From assembly GCA_947462335.1 (NCBI GenBank), contig OX381709.1, positions 83,080,622 through 83,144,621 on the forward strand: a stretch of DNA of 64,000 nt, read 5' to 3'. The notes under the pieces are model-generated. The model did not search any database, was not told the DNA's origin, and saw nothing but the letters and a program-made list of their open reading frames with translations. Positions 21,979 to 32,486 of this stretch are shown here, piece after piece. Each line of letters begins with the position of its first letter. Position 1 is the stretch's first letter. The position numbers were made by a program, and so were the translations under genes. This DNA is from Harmothoe impar (taxonomy: Eukaryota; Annelida; Polychaeta; Phyllodocida; Polynoidae).

Positions 21979-23504
21979 TCAGTTTACCAGTAGTTGTTCT
22001 GGTGTAGGAGGGGGTTGGTCAGCTGGTTGGTCTTCGTCGCCGCCTGCTGCAGGGATGAGTAGACGTTGGCGCTTTACCTCTTCTTTGGTGGGTAGTGGAT
22101 CTTCGCCTGTGTGCTGGTACCTGATCTTCATAAGAATTTCACCAAGTCTGTTTCCTCCTATAACATTGTCGATGGTGATATCATTTTTCTGTCCAAGATG
22201 CAGTCCACAGCCGTAGGTCTTGTCTAGAGTTGCCTCGTATAGGTATTTACCCTTTGTATCAGTCAGAGCCTTAAGCCTATCTGGATCCTGGTACTTGATA
22301 GACTGTAGCTTCTCCATGGCATACCATTCATTTGTGCGGGTTACCTTTTTGGCCTGAAACATAGCGTCCATAGGTGTCTTCACTGTTGTGACCCGTCTGA
22401 AAATGCCTTGGTTGCCACTGATCGTACACATTTTAGCACAAAAAGCCCTTTCAGTGCTGTCAAAGGTCTGACCCTCATACTTTATTTCACAAGGGTAGAG
22501 GTTAGAAAATATAGCATGAGCACTCTGAAAGGCAATTCCGTCTGGCGTATCCACTACTTTGGCGTTGGTCATCGAGAGGCCAAACGGGATCTGGTCAATC
22601 TCGTTGTACTTGTACTGGTGCCCCGCTACCACTATGGATGTTCCCCTTACCTGGCAGTCTACATTTTTTGATCTTGCCAGCGCTTGAAGTGACCTGAGTT
22701 CTCTTTGGATATTTTTTTCCTCAATGGAGATGTCATCAGATAGGTGTACCCCCAGCCATTGATCTTTGTGCTTTAGTGCCTGTATATTACCAAATATTTG
22801 GGATTTATAGTGGGCAGATGCAAAAGTTATGGCCACCTGTCGGGGTCTTGGTTTGTAGTTTTTGTTCCTCCGCTGTCCATCGTCTCTGGGGGGGGGGTTG
22901 GCTTCTTACCTCGTCGGTACACAGACTCAGCCACGCTGTTGTTATGGGGCAGGCCTAGGTCATTAAATAGTTGGTCAACAATGTCTCTTAAGCTGGCAGG
23001 GGTGTCCTCAGGTAGACCTTCCATGATTAGCACACGCTTTTTCCTGTCGACCTCGAATTTACCAAATTTATCATGGAAGGAGTCACAATCTGCCTGTACC
23101 TTGTCTGCATTTTTCCCTAGTATTGAGATGTTGTCAGAATTTGTAGAGAGGCCCGTTTCCATACCGTCCATGGTGGTACGCAGACCAGCAATCTTGTTTG
23201 TCACCTCGTCCAGCGCCTTTGTTGTTGTCACGGCCAGTTTGCTGCCAGCGATCATTCTCTCTTCCAGCGAGTCAATCAGTCCTAGAGTTCTTATTGAGAC
23301 CTGCTCTTGTTGGGAAAGGCGTATTTCGAGTTCATTTACCTTGTTTATGACCTCTTTAGGAGTGGATTTACTCGTTAATGCCGGTAAATTCGATTGTTTT
23401 TGCGTCTTTCTCGTCTCGCTGGAAGTGGCTTCCGCCATCTTGGTTTCGTCGTCTTGTGCGAGTGCTGTAGATTCCGTCAGTCTTTTTGAATTTCTCGTTA
23501 ACAT
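21979..23504 (-). pseudogene. ORF1 of retrotransposon B, copy 1: coiled coil, RRM-like, NADAR; one frameshift
   Basis: Starts at the ATG at 23504 (MLTRNSKRLTEST). The N-terminal part to 22827 has a coiled coil (about residues 55-125) and the RRM-like segment RVLIMEGLPEDTPASL. At 22888-22897 a run of ten G (eleven in copy 2) shifts the frame at KKPTPPP. The second part, to 21979, holds the rest of the RNA-binding region (VRGTSIVVAGHQYKY) and a complete NADAR domain: DGIAFQSAHAIFSNLYP, DSTERAF with the conserved Glu, AKKVTRTNEW, KYLYEATLDKTYGCG and GGNRLGEILMKIR. It also lacks 15 nt (five codons, near 22317) present in copy 2. The frameshift may be mutation or a homopolymer assembly error. Confidence 0.85.
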
Positions 23505-23698
23505 GGATATTTTTCACTCAGGTTCGTTAGGTATTCGTGTCCACCACACATTCCCGCAGCTTCAACTGCTATGTGTGTGTAAAATACTAACTAATACTGG
23601 TGGAAATTCTCCAATATGAGCCCTTTGCCTAACCGGACGTCCTCTAGCCTAGTGTCAACATCCCGCGTATGAATAAAAGTCACGTTTTACCCCCTAGT

Positions 23699-23947
23699 AA
23701 GCAGTGAAAACTACATCCTCAGCAGCCAATGGAAGTGAACCAGAGGTGAATGAGGGACTACAGCAGAAGGTAGCGTAATATATAATGGATGAAAGAGGCT
23801 GGTACATCTGTTATATGACTGTTGTACCCTCACAATCACAGCAGCAGTTGTCATAACAATAACACAGAGGGAGCTGCAGTCGGCTGTGATTCACAATGAC
23901 AAAAAGCTTTCTGCTATAAATGTTACATACAGATTTGTCCTTACCCA
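23699..23947. repeat. Locus sequence resuming after retrotransposon B (related to 32560-32680)
   Basis: CATCCTCAGCAGCCAATG (near 23713) and ACTACAGCAGAAGGTAGCGT (near 23757) match 32586 and 32634 with substitutions. No gene. Confidence 0.5.
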
Positions 23948-24174
23948 TTAACCCCTTTAGTAAGGCATGTCACTAAAAGCTGATATGATGCGGATGCAGC
24001 CTGATAAGTAACTCACTGGTGCTGCATTAGTGCATCATGCCAACCCTTCAGAAGTATATATAGGGTCAGCATGATGCTTGAATGCAGCACTGGCTAGTTA
24101 CTCACATGCATTCATGCATTACAATGACCAAGGACATTAAGTTTTAGTGCACTATGCCATTCTTAAAGGGTTAA
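23948..24174. mobile_element. MITE family Y, best-bounded copy (TTAA at both ends)
   Basis: Begins TTAACCCCTTTAGTAAGGCA and ends CATTCTTAAAGGGTTAA, an imperfect terminal inverted repeat with TTAA at each end. The interior repeats GATGC/GCATC-rich segments around AGTAACTCACTGGTGCTGCA. No coding capacity. Confidence 0.75.
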
Positions 24175-24550
24175 CTTCTACATCATGCCTATCAAAGATA
24201 GCACAGGTAGATGGGAGAGTGGTGGGAAGGAGGGGTAATGCTTCTCGTTCAGCACTTGTGGCACATGACAAAGCAGAAGCATCTTACAGTTACTGCCCAG
24301 GTCTCTCAGGTCTTTTTTATGACCACCTCTCAATCAATTACCTGCCTGCGGTCCTATTCATTCCTCCTTTTATTCTGTGCAGTAGAGGTAAAGTCTACTG
24401 TAAAACATTCACAGCCAGGCTGGTAATCCTAAAGGGGGACTCGAACACAGCCAGGTGTGATAAAACTAGTACAAGGGTCATCTATTAATCTCTAGCCTAT
24501 CATGGCTAAATGTATGTTTCGAATTATGTGGCAATGTATAATTGGAACGA
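24175..24550. other. Unassigned stretch
   Basis: No gene, domain or clear repeat seen. Short plus-strand frames start at 24147 and 24211 but lack motifs and codon structure. Confidence 0.4.
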
Positions 24551-24700
24551 TGTTCCGTATTGGACGTAATAAGCACCCCCCCCCTTTTAGGGAAATTTTT
24601 AGGCTTAAACCAAGACTCAAATTTCACAGTTTTAAGTACTAAAACGCAATGAAAAAAATTTTATAAGCGCCTAGGGCGCTTATTACATCGAATACAGTAT
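24551..24700. mobile_element. Short MITE-like element with GTAATAAGC inverted ends (family Z)
   Basis: CCGTATTGGACGTAATAAGC at the left and GCTTATTACATCGAATACAG at the right are imperfect inverted repeats enclosing about 100 bp, including C8 and CGCCTAGGGCG palindromic stretches. No other copy was seen in the window and no target duplication is clear. Confidence 0.5.
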
Positions 24701-26369
24701 TTGAAATGGTAAAATTTCAATGTTTTATCTCAAAGGGAAAAACATGAATATTCAATTCATCAAGAATCACAGGAAGGTACTAATCAGATATTATAACTGC
24801 CAGGAAAGAATAGTCATTCATAATTCATTTTGTGTTAAAATGTTACAATTTTCTTCTTGATGTCTGAGTAATGGTCTCGTTGCATGTTCCATTCATCCAT
24901 CATAACGCCATCAATCATGGATGGACAGTTTTCTAATTCCGATACCACCATTGTAATTTGAAGGAGGGGCACCTGTGTCTCCTATGCATCAAGCACATCT
25001 AAAACATCTTTGTTCTATAGTACTTCTAATGATGGCAATACAATATGAATAATTCAAAAGCAATCCTCTGGAAATGTCTCTGCCCATTTTGAATTGATAG
25101 ACTAGTGTTGACAGTGCTATGCATTTAAAGGAGCATTCAAACCCAGTATCTACAGGTTGTATATCTAGTGGTTCTCTATTGCTATTTTAGTAGCAACTAG
25201 CGTGTAGCATGCTAATGCTGAGAGTGCATCTTTACACAATGTGTTAGGTTCTGAATACAAACTTCTCATTTCCAGAGGATTTGGGCATTGTATATGTCAT
25301 CGAGTTTAGTTACTGGTTACCCGTGTCCCTTTTCAAAATCACCATATGGTCTCTGTAAGCCCTATATTGGGAAGTCCCATTAGAAATTAAATAATTATGA
25401 TACATAATTTTCGAAATGTGCAACCGATAGAGAAGACCTAATACTAATTATAAGTAAACACAGAATATTGATGAACCTAGCATTGACTGCTTGAGAGCCA
25501 TCGGAAGTTGGAAAATCCCCTCTGAATTTACCCCTGCTGCATCTATATATAACCTATGCAGCCAGTGGCACCTACTATGAGGGTATAGTGGTCGCTGCAT
25601 GCCCGTGAGCAAGGGCCGTGCGTGCAGCGAATAGCACTGGGAGTAGAAAATCCATCAAATGTATATTTTAATAGCTCAAAATGTATAACAAATAGGCTCT
25701 TAATTATCTTACCTATTTTAAATATAAGTCAGTTCCTTCCATTAGATTTATTTTCGTTGTTGAACTGTAATGGTTTCTGTTCATAAACCTGAGCAACACT
25801 GGGCTTAAAATCCGGGAGAGATGTGAATAGATAGGTAGGATTTTATGCAAGATTCTTATACTTATAGATCTGTATTATATAAAAATCGGACACCTGTTTT
25901 TAGATTTTTACCCAATCATAGTCATATTGGTCCTTATAAGTCTATTTTTAGCATAATTCCCGAACTAAAAATGATACAAAAATAGGTGATTGATCCATAT
26001 GTGTGCATGACCAAGTACAACATGTCCATGCCTTTTTATTTAATGGAGAATGCTTAGATTTCCCCGGATTTCACATTAACTGAGACATACAGGCTGCGCC
26101 CTAATACCTGAGTAAGGGCCATAGCCTGCAGTGGTCCGCAATAGTAGCGGAGGGGCACGCTTTACTGACTGGGTGGGACTCCTTACCTATATACCTGGGC
26201 TACCAGAAAACACAATGGCTGAGCTGATATGTCAATCCTTTATGAATAGCTTAATGTCACCAATGCCCTGCCCCAGCTAGCCTATTTAAACATCACGCAA
26301 TGGCCTGCAGTGGTTTGTACATAGCTACTGAGAGACCTTCACGGCATATGTATAGATATGGAAATAGCT
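24701..26369. other. Unassigned non-coding stretch
   Basis: No gene supported. Two loosely similar segments around GAGCAAGGGCCGTGCGTGCAG (25610) and GAGTAAGGGCCATAGCCTGCAG (26111) suggest an old local duplication. Composition is AT-rich with no long open frames. Confidence 0.4.
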
Positions 26370-27232
26370 CATCTATTTGGTTTGCTGGAGGAGAGGAAGT
26401 AGCCCCCTGCTACCCATTTGGCTACACCAATGTACCATTTCTCCTGGAAGTATTTTAAATATTTTAATCCACATCAATAAAGTATGCCCTTTGTTAACAT
26501 TGCAATAACTTGCTGTGTCCCAAGGCGGATTCCAAATTCCTATGATATACACCCTGTGTCTTCTTCTATAGAGTGACCTGTTAGATGGTGTGCAACCTGC
26601 CATGTTGAGCTATTATTGACATTGGATAACTGGTGCTAATGATTTCCTGATGTCAAAGCCAGGCTTCTGCAATGAGCTGCTATGTCAAATATGCATCTTC
26701 CCGAAAACCTTTCATTCACCATCTCCAAAGGTTGAACCAGAGCATCAGTAATATAAAAAAATGGACCCTTTATCAACCTCCCTAAACCATTTAGAGGTGC
26801 TATTAAAGCATATTTCACAATGGACATAAAAATGGTGGCTAATAGAGATAAGTGGTGCCCAACCCTGGAGTGAAGCACACCCCTGGGTACTGTAACAATT
26901 GATATTGTCAGCGATGTGAGTGGTTTTAATACTGAGCCGACTCTGTGTGGGTGTTGTGTTCTGCCTGGGACAAAAAAAAAAAACCAATTACCGGTGAGAA
27001 TTGACTCCTTGTGGGTTTTCATGTCTGCTCGTTTAATCCATCATGCAGCTTTTTTGGTAATTAGTTTTTATATATTTCTTTTTGGTGTGGGAGGAATTTC
27101 TTTTCCATTTACTGAAGCCTGGTTCCTGCTAGTCCACAGGGGGTGACATTATAGACTGCTGGCTGGTGTGGTAAATGATATTATATCGGAAATGGGTATT
27201 TTGTAGCTGAAGCTTTTGTTGAAATTAGAGGT
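26370..27232 (-). repeat. Inverted partial third copy of the duplicated locus
   Basis: The reverse complement of about 26620-27060 matches 14220-14740 and 52560-53060, for example through AAGCTGCATG, TCTCACCGGTAATT, GGTGTGCT and GGAAATGGTAAATGAA-type stretches. A minus-strand frame (27022-26636) covers it and ends EMVNERFSGRCIFDIAAHCR. The equivalent in unit 3 is similar, but the unit 1 equivalent diverges, so coding status is doubtful. Confidence 0.55.
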
Positions 27233-28430
27233 TGCTGCTCAATCTACAGTATTGATATATGGATAGACTGACTATCTCCTGGCTATCATAGCTCATTGAA
27301 ATGAACTGCCATGTCAAACACATATCTTGTTACCCTAATGTCTGCATTATTTAGTTAATAGCATCTTATTCATATTCAGCACACATCTAACTGAAGGCCT
27401 GTCATTTACCCCATAGTTAGGCCATACCCTCATTAACCAGCATAGGAAATTGGCAATAGTACTATGGAAGTCTTTACACCAAGACCAGATCAATGGTATG
27501 GTATGCCTTAATTGCATGTACAGAGGCCCAGTGGATGGTAGCCATTGTGGCCTTCACCCAACTACCACTTTCATCACCTAAATGTCCTCCTAGACCCACA
27601 CCTCTGCTCCCACACTGTCCCCATCCCTCTGCCCCCTTGGGTCCAATTGGTGCAAGCACCTGGTTAATAGCTTCATACAACTTGATAGCTGAAGGATCCC
27701 TATAACCTGAGCCTGAGTGCTTTCTGAAAGCCCTCTGGCACACATCTTGGACTATGAGCATTGGACATTTCCAAGATAATGTGTGTCTAGGTACATCTAA
27801 GTCCAGATTTACCAATCACAGGCTAGGTCTTAACAATATCTACCATCCATGTGGCACTGATCAGCCAAATACTACAGTAAGTTTGAGTCTCCGTATAGGT
27901 CTCTGAGTACGGTAGACAGGTGAACAGGTCATCTCTGTAATGAATGAATATTAAGGATGGTTCTCCCGGGATCACGGTCCATATGTGGTAAATTGGTTTC
28001 CGCAGTGCCGGCATTACTATATAGGTTCATTCTGGGGTTAACAATGTCCGTGAAGTGCCGAGGTTGACCACCTGTGCAGGCAGTGTCTGACGTTCATATG
28101 AGAGAAGTTTTAGCGACAATGACGCTGACTTTTTTGAGTGTATATACATATGTATTGGCACCAAAGTACCAACACTGGGCACTCTTTTGCTTGGCAGGGT
28201 TTTTATTCTAGAGACAGGTGCTATACAATAGGCTACTTTAGTGCTTAAGGTGCTTTCAAGATCCTTATAACCCGGAGCTTATATATATATATACTCTGCG
28301 AATAGTTTGTTACATTAACACACTTATCAACATGCTTTTCTGCAGCCACTTTCAGCACCCATTTTGGTGTAACACACTTCACACTATCGGCCAAAAGTGT
28401 GTTGATTTCAAAGGAGTGTTGTCAATATAC
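27233..28430 (+). repeat. Direct partial third copy of the duplicated locus
   Basis: About 27233-27320 resembles 16686-16805, and 27600-28080 resembles 17440-17800 (CCCTTGGGTCCAATTGGTGC; TGTGTCTAGGTACAT). A minus-strand frame across 27815-27474 is open, but the same frame is interrupted by a 1-nt deletion and stop in unit 1, so no gene is called. From 28080 to 28430 nothing is recognised. Confidence 0.5.
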
Positions 28431-28764
28431 ACTGATAATAAAACCTATAGTCAGTACTGACTATACCATCATATTTTGACCCCCGTAGTCAGGAGACTAT
28501 ACAACTTAGTCACATATTAGTCATAAAGATAGTCAGTAGTGACTATATGTGAATCACACAAGTTGATGATGTCACAGGAATGTGTGCACAGGAAACAGTT
28601 AGGATTCAAATTTGAATGGTCCATGGACTTCAGGTAGGCACATCCTCTCCTAAACCACTGTTCTATGGATATCCCTGCTTGTTATATGTTATGTTACAGT
28701 TGATTATTATACGATCGGGCGACTCATCGTGCTTTTTAGGTGATATCCCCGTGCTGATATATAG

Positions 28765-28806
28765 TGATATCAGCACGTTTCCGGTGGATATCAGCACGTT
28801 TCCGGT
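28765..28806. repeat. Two tandem copies of a 21-bp unit (GATATCAGCACGTTTCCGGT-G)
   Basis: Two perfect consecutive copies, preceded by a partial inverted match (GATATCCCCGTGCTGATAT) at 28742-28760, so a small hairpin is possible. Confidence 0.85.
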
Positions 28807-28852
28807 GGTCCTGAGCAATTCCGAAATTTCGTCCCCCATAAAATCCGAGGAT

Positions 28853-28921
28853 TCATGGAGACTCGAACACGCTACATCAAGACTTGAAGTCCGACGTGCT
28901 AACCACCACACCGTGTAGGCG
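28853..28921 (-). other. tRNA-like sequence (SINE head or tRNA pseudogene)
   Basis: On the minus strand, TGTGGTGGTTAGCACGTCGG fits a D arm/A box and GTGTTCGAGTCTCC fits a T arm/B box at the proper distance, with a GACTTCAAGTC stem-like stretch between. The acceptor stem does not close cleanly, so a functional tRNA is unlikely. Confidence 0.5.
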
Positions 28922-29159
28922 CTGGTAGAGGCAGGTGGCGAAACAAGGAGTCTACAGGCGGATTTCCAGCCCTGTAGGACCATTATTTACCGAGTTACAG
29001 AAGAAAAGACATTTTTTGGTATAATTTCTTTAAAAATCAATATTTTTTTCTAATTCCTTTTTCACTATAAAACTGGAAGTTGGACTTTACTTACCTATTC
29101 GTTAAAATAATTCTAGGGGCTTTTTTTCACATAGAAATAGGCATTTTGAAAATGGTTCG

Positions 29160-29230
29160 TTTCCACCCAGAATCGATCCGGGGACCTCTGGTGTGTGAGC
29201 CTAACGCTTTGACCGCTCGGCCACAGCAGA
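29160..29230 (-). other. Second tRNA-like sequence (Leu/Ser-type head)
   Basis: On the minus strand, TGTGGCCGAGCGGTCAAAGC matches the A box of class II (Leu/Ser) tRNAs and GGATCGATTCTGGG matches the B box. No closing acceptor stem is seen. It lies about 240 bp from the other tRNA-like segment in the same orientation. Confidence 0.55.
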
Positions 29231-29487
29231 TATGGTTCAAAGCAGGGGAAACGCTGTTTATGTTCTAGTCTATCTAACCCAAAGCCTTTTTGTATCGCGT
29301 CCTCTCATTGGCTGTCCCGTTTTAACTCCACCAATCAGCGAGCAGGTTGGTGGGAGGTCAAAATCAACCCGGCGCCCACCTTGCTCGATCTAGTCTACAT
29401 ATATATCCTTCAAAATGGCGAAATTAGGACATATATAAGGTAATTAAAGACATTTGAATGGAATAATCGTATAATAAACCTAATAAA

Positions 29488-29596
29488 GTATGGCTGAGGG
29501 TCGCACTCGGGGCTGTATCGCTGGATATCGTCACTCGTGCTTCGCACTCGCGCCGATATCCAGCGATACAGCCCCTTGTGCGACCCTCAGCCATAC
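29488..29596. repeat. Long near-perfect hairpin (43-bp arms, 23-nt loop)
   Basis: Left arm 29488-29530 (GTATGGCTGAGGGTCGCACT...) and right arm 29554-29596 (...GCGACCCTCAGCCATAC) pair at about 41 of 43 positions. The loop, TCACTCGTGCTTCGCACTCG plus three bases, contains its own ACTCG repeats. Foldback palindromes of this kind are mobile in many animal genomes, but no second copy is in the window. Confidence 0.9.
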
Positions 29597-29617
29597 ATTA
29601 TTGGTTAACTATGACAA

Positions 29618-30416
29618 CTTAAGATGTTATAGGGTGCATGAGTTCTCATGTTTGATAGAGTTATCATGGTAATTTGTTCCAATTTTGATCACATAGACAT
29701 ACATGAACAGTGTATGTCTATAGACTGACAGAGCATGATAGGCCTACACAGGAGCCTGTCACCTGCTCTGACTTATCCTAGCCTGTCCCCTGGCCTGTCT
29801 TATCCTAGCTTGTCCCCTGGCCTGCCTTACCCTAGCCTGTCCCCTGGCCTGTCTTATCCTAGCCTGTCCCCTGGCCTGCCTTATCCTAGCCTGCCACCTG
29901 CCCTGCCTTATCCTAGCCTGTCCCCTGCCCTGCCTCATCCTAGCCTGTCCTTGCCCTACCCTAGCATGTCCCCTGCCCAGCCTTATCCTAGCCTGTCCCT
30001 GCCCTGTTTTATCCTGGCCTGTCACCTGCCCTGCCTTATCCTAGCTTGTCCCCTGGCCTGTCTTATCCTAGCTTGTCCCCTGGCCTGCCTTATCCTAGCC
30101 TGTCCCCTGGCCTGCCTTGTCCTAGCCTGTCACCTGCCCTGCCTTATCCTAGCCTGTCCCCTGCCCTATCCTAGCATGTCTCCTGCCCTGCCTTATCCTA
30201 GACTGTTCCTGCCCTACTTTATCCTCGCCTGTCACCTGCCTGCCTTATCCTAGCCTGTCACCTGCCCTGCCTTATCCTAGCCTGTCTTAAGATGTTATAG
30301 GGTGCATGAGTTCTCATGTTTGATAGAGTTATCATGGCAATTTGTTCCAATTTTGATCACATAGACATACATGAACAGTGTATGTCTAGACTGACAGAGC
30401 ATGATAGGCCTACACA
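29618..30416 (+). repeat. Direct repeat of the minisatellite flank (29618-29753 and 30286-30416)
   Basis: The sequence from CTTAAGATGTTATAGGGTGC through GATAGGCCTACACAGGAGCC occurs at the left edge of the minisatellite and again inside it, nearly identical except for a small deletion (GTCTATAGACTG to GTCTAGACTG). The block from flank to array was therefore duplicated as a unit of about 670 bp. Confidence 0.9.
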
Positions 30417-32195
30417 GGAGCCTGTCACCTGCTCTGACTTATCCTAGCCTGTCCCCTGGCCTGTCTTATCCTAGCTTGTCCCCTGCCCTGCCTCATCCTA
30501 GCCGGTCCTTGCCCTATCCTAGCATGTCACCTGCCCTGCCTTATCCTAGCTTGTCCCCTGGCCTGTCTTATCCTAGCTTGTCCCCTGGCCTGCCTTATCC
30601 TAGCTTGTCCCCTGGCCTGTCTTATCCTAGCTTGTCCCCTGGCCTGCCTTATCCTAGCCTGTCCCCTGGCCTGCCTTGTCCTAGCCTGTCACCTGCCCTG
30701 CCTTATCCTAGCCTGTCCCCTGCCCTATCCTAGCATGTCTCCTGCCCTGCCTTATCCTAGACTGTCCCTGTCCTACTTTATCCTGGCCTGTCACCTGCCT
30801 GCCTTATCCTAGCCTGTCACCTGCCTGCCTTATCCTAGCCTGTCACCTGCTCTGCCTTATCCTAGCCTGTCCCCTGCCTTGCCTTATCCTAGCCTGTCCC
30901 CTGGCCTGCCTTATCCTAGCTTGTCCCCTGCCCTGCCTTATCCTAGCCTGTCACCTGCCTTGCCTTATCCTAGCCTGTCCCCTGCCCTGCTTTATCCTAG
31001 CCTGTCACCTGCCTTGCCTTATCCTAGCCTGTCCCCTGGCCTGCTTTATCCTGGCCTGTCACCTGCCCTGCCTTATCCTAGCTTGTCCCCTGCTCTGCCT
31101 TATCCTTGCCTGTCCCCTGCCCTGCCACATCCTAGCCTGTCCCCTGCCTTGCCTTATCCTAGCCTGTCCCCTGCCCTGCTTTATCCTGGCCTGTCACCTG
31201 CCGTGCCTTATCCTAGCTTGTCCCGTGCCCTGCCTTATCCTTGCCTGTCCCCTGCCCTGCCTCATTCTAGCCTGTCCCTGCCCTGCCCTGCCCTATCCTA
31301 CTAGCCTGGCCCCTGCCCTGCCTTATCCTAGCTTGTCCCCTGCCCTGCCTCATCCTAGCTTGTCCCCTGGCCTGCCTTATCCTGGCCTGTCACCTGCTCT
31401 GACGTTATCCTAGCCTGTCCCCTGCCTTGCCTTATCCTAGCTTGTCCCCTGGCCTGCCTTATTTAGCCTGTCCCCTGGCCTGCCTCATCCTAGTCTGTCC
31501 CTGTCCTGCCCTGCCTTATCCTAGCTTGTCCCCTGGCCTGCCTTATTTAGCCTGTCCCCTGGCCTGCCTCATCCTAGTCTGTCCCTGTCCTGCCCCGCCT
31601 TATCCTAGCTTGTCCCCCGCCCTGCCTTATCCTAGTCTGTCTCCTGCACTGCCTCATCCTAGTCTGTCCCCTGCACTGCCTCATCCTAGCCTGCCCCCTG
31701 CCCTGCCTCATCCTAGCCTGTCCCCCACCCTGCCTCACCCTAGCCTGTCCCTGCCCTGCCCTGCCCTATCCTATTAGCCTGGCCCCTGCCCTGCCTTATC
31801 CTAGCCTGTCTCCTGCACTGCCTCATCCTAGTCTGTCCCCTGCACTGCCTCATCCTAGCCTGCCCCCTGCCCTGCCTCATCCTAGCCTGTCCCCTACCCT
31901 GCCTCACCCTAGCCTGTCCCTGCCCTGCCCTGCCCTATCCTATTAGCCTGGCCCCTGCCCTGCCTTATCCTAGCTTGTCCCCTGTCCTGCCTTATCCTAG
32001 CTTGTCCCCCGCCCTGCCTTATCCTAACCTGTTCCCTGCCCAGTCTCATCCTAGCCTGTCCCCCGCCCTGCCTTATCCTAGCCTGTCCCCTGCACTGCCT
32101 CATCCTTGTCTGTCCCCTGCCCTGCCTCATCCTAGCCTGTCACCTGCTCTGCCTTATCCTAGCCTGTCCCCTGCCCTGCCTTATCCTAGCCATGT
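29754..32195 (+). repeat. 27-bp minisatellite, about 80-90 units
   Basis: The unit has core CCTAGCCTGTCCCCTG followed by a variable CCCTGCCTTAT part. Variants differ at GGCCTG/CCCTGC, TTAT/TCAT and single-base positions, with some units 1-3 nt short. Because 27 is a multiple of three, the plus strand reads as a 9-residue repeat (PSLSPALPY) and the minus strand as GQARIRQGR, giving several shadow frames. Higher-order copies are visible: CTGTCCCTGCCCTGCCCTGC near 31272, 31748 and 31916, each followed by CTATCCTA and TAGCCTGGCCCC. Confidence 0.95.
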
Positions 32196-32486
32196 CTACC
32201 CTGCTGAACCTTGACCTGCCTTCAGTACTTAAGTTTCCCTTATTTCTCATGATTGACTATATCTATTAGTCATGGTGACTACTTTAGACCATGAAACCAT
32301 TAAATTCATAGTCATTTGACTATATAGCCCAAATCAGCCGATTTAATGGCTGACTATAGGTTGACTATATGACTAACTTACTATAGACATAGGTGACTAA
32401 CTTGGTATAGTCGTTTTTGCTACATTCATGTGACTATAGAAATATAGTCCGTAGTGACTAACATTTCCAGGTCCATTATTATCAGT

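Larger units (their letters stand above)
18000..23698 (-). mobile_element. Non-LTR retrotransposon B, copy 1 (CR1/L2-like, both ORFs broken)
   Basis: Minus-strand order is ORF1 (23504-21979), a spacer of about 585 bp, ORF2 (21393-18565), then a 3' untranslated region. The 5' limit near 23698 is supported by the resemblance of 23700-23810 to 32560-32675, which lacks the element. The 3' limit near 18000 is approximate. It is almost identical to copy 2 at 56367-64000 and shares disabling frameshifts with it, so the two arose by DNA duplication or conversion, not separate insertions. Confidence 0.8.
28431..32486. mobile_element. 4.06-kb non-autonomous TIR element carrying a minisatellite
   Basis: The ends are ACTGATAATAA at 28431 and its inverted copy TTATTATCAGT ending at 32486. 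Inside each end lie clustered AGTCA/TGACT motifs in both orientations: 28450-28550 (TATAGTCAGTACTGACTATA) and 32245-32465 (GACTATAGAAATATAGTCCG). TA occurs next to each end one base away, but a target duplication is not certain. Cargo: a tandem 21-bp repeat at 28765-28806, two tRNA-like segments, a long hairpin and the 27-bp minisatellite. No transposase is present. Confidence 0.6.

Noticed and set aside
28853..29230. Functional tRNA genes
   Set aside because: A- and B-box-like words are present, but acceptor stems do not pair and the segments lie inside a repeat element; a SINE head is more likely.
29735..31777. Long plus-strand frames encoding PSLSPALPY repeats
   Set aside because: They arise because the 27-bp minisatellite unit is a multiple of three; units with 1-3 nt losses break the frame repeatedly and the other strand is equally open.
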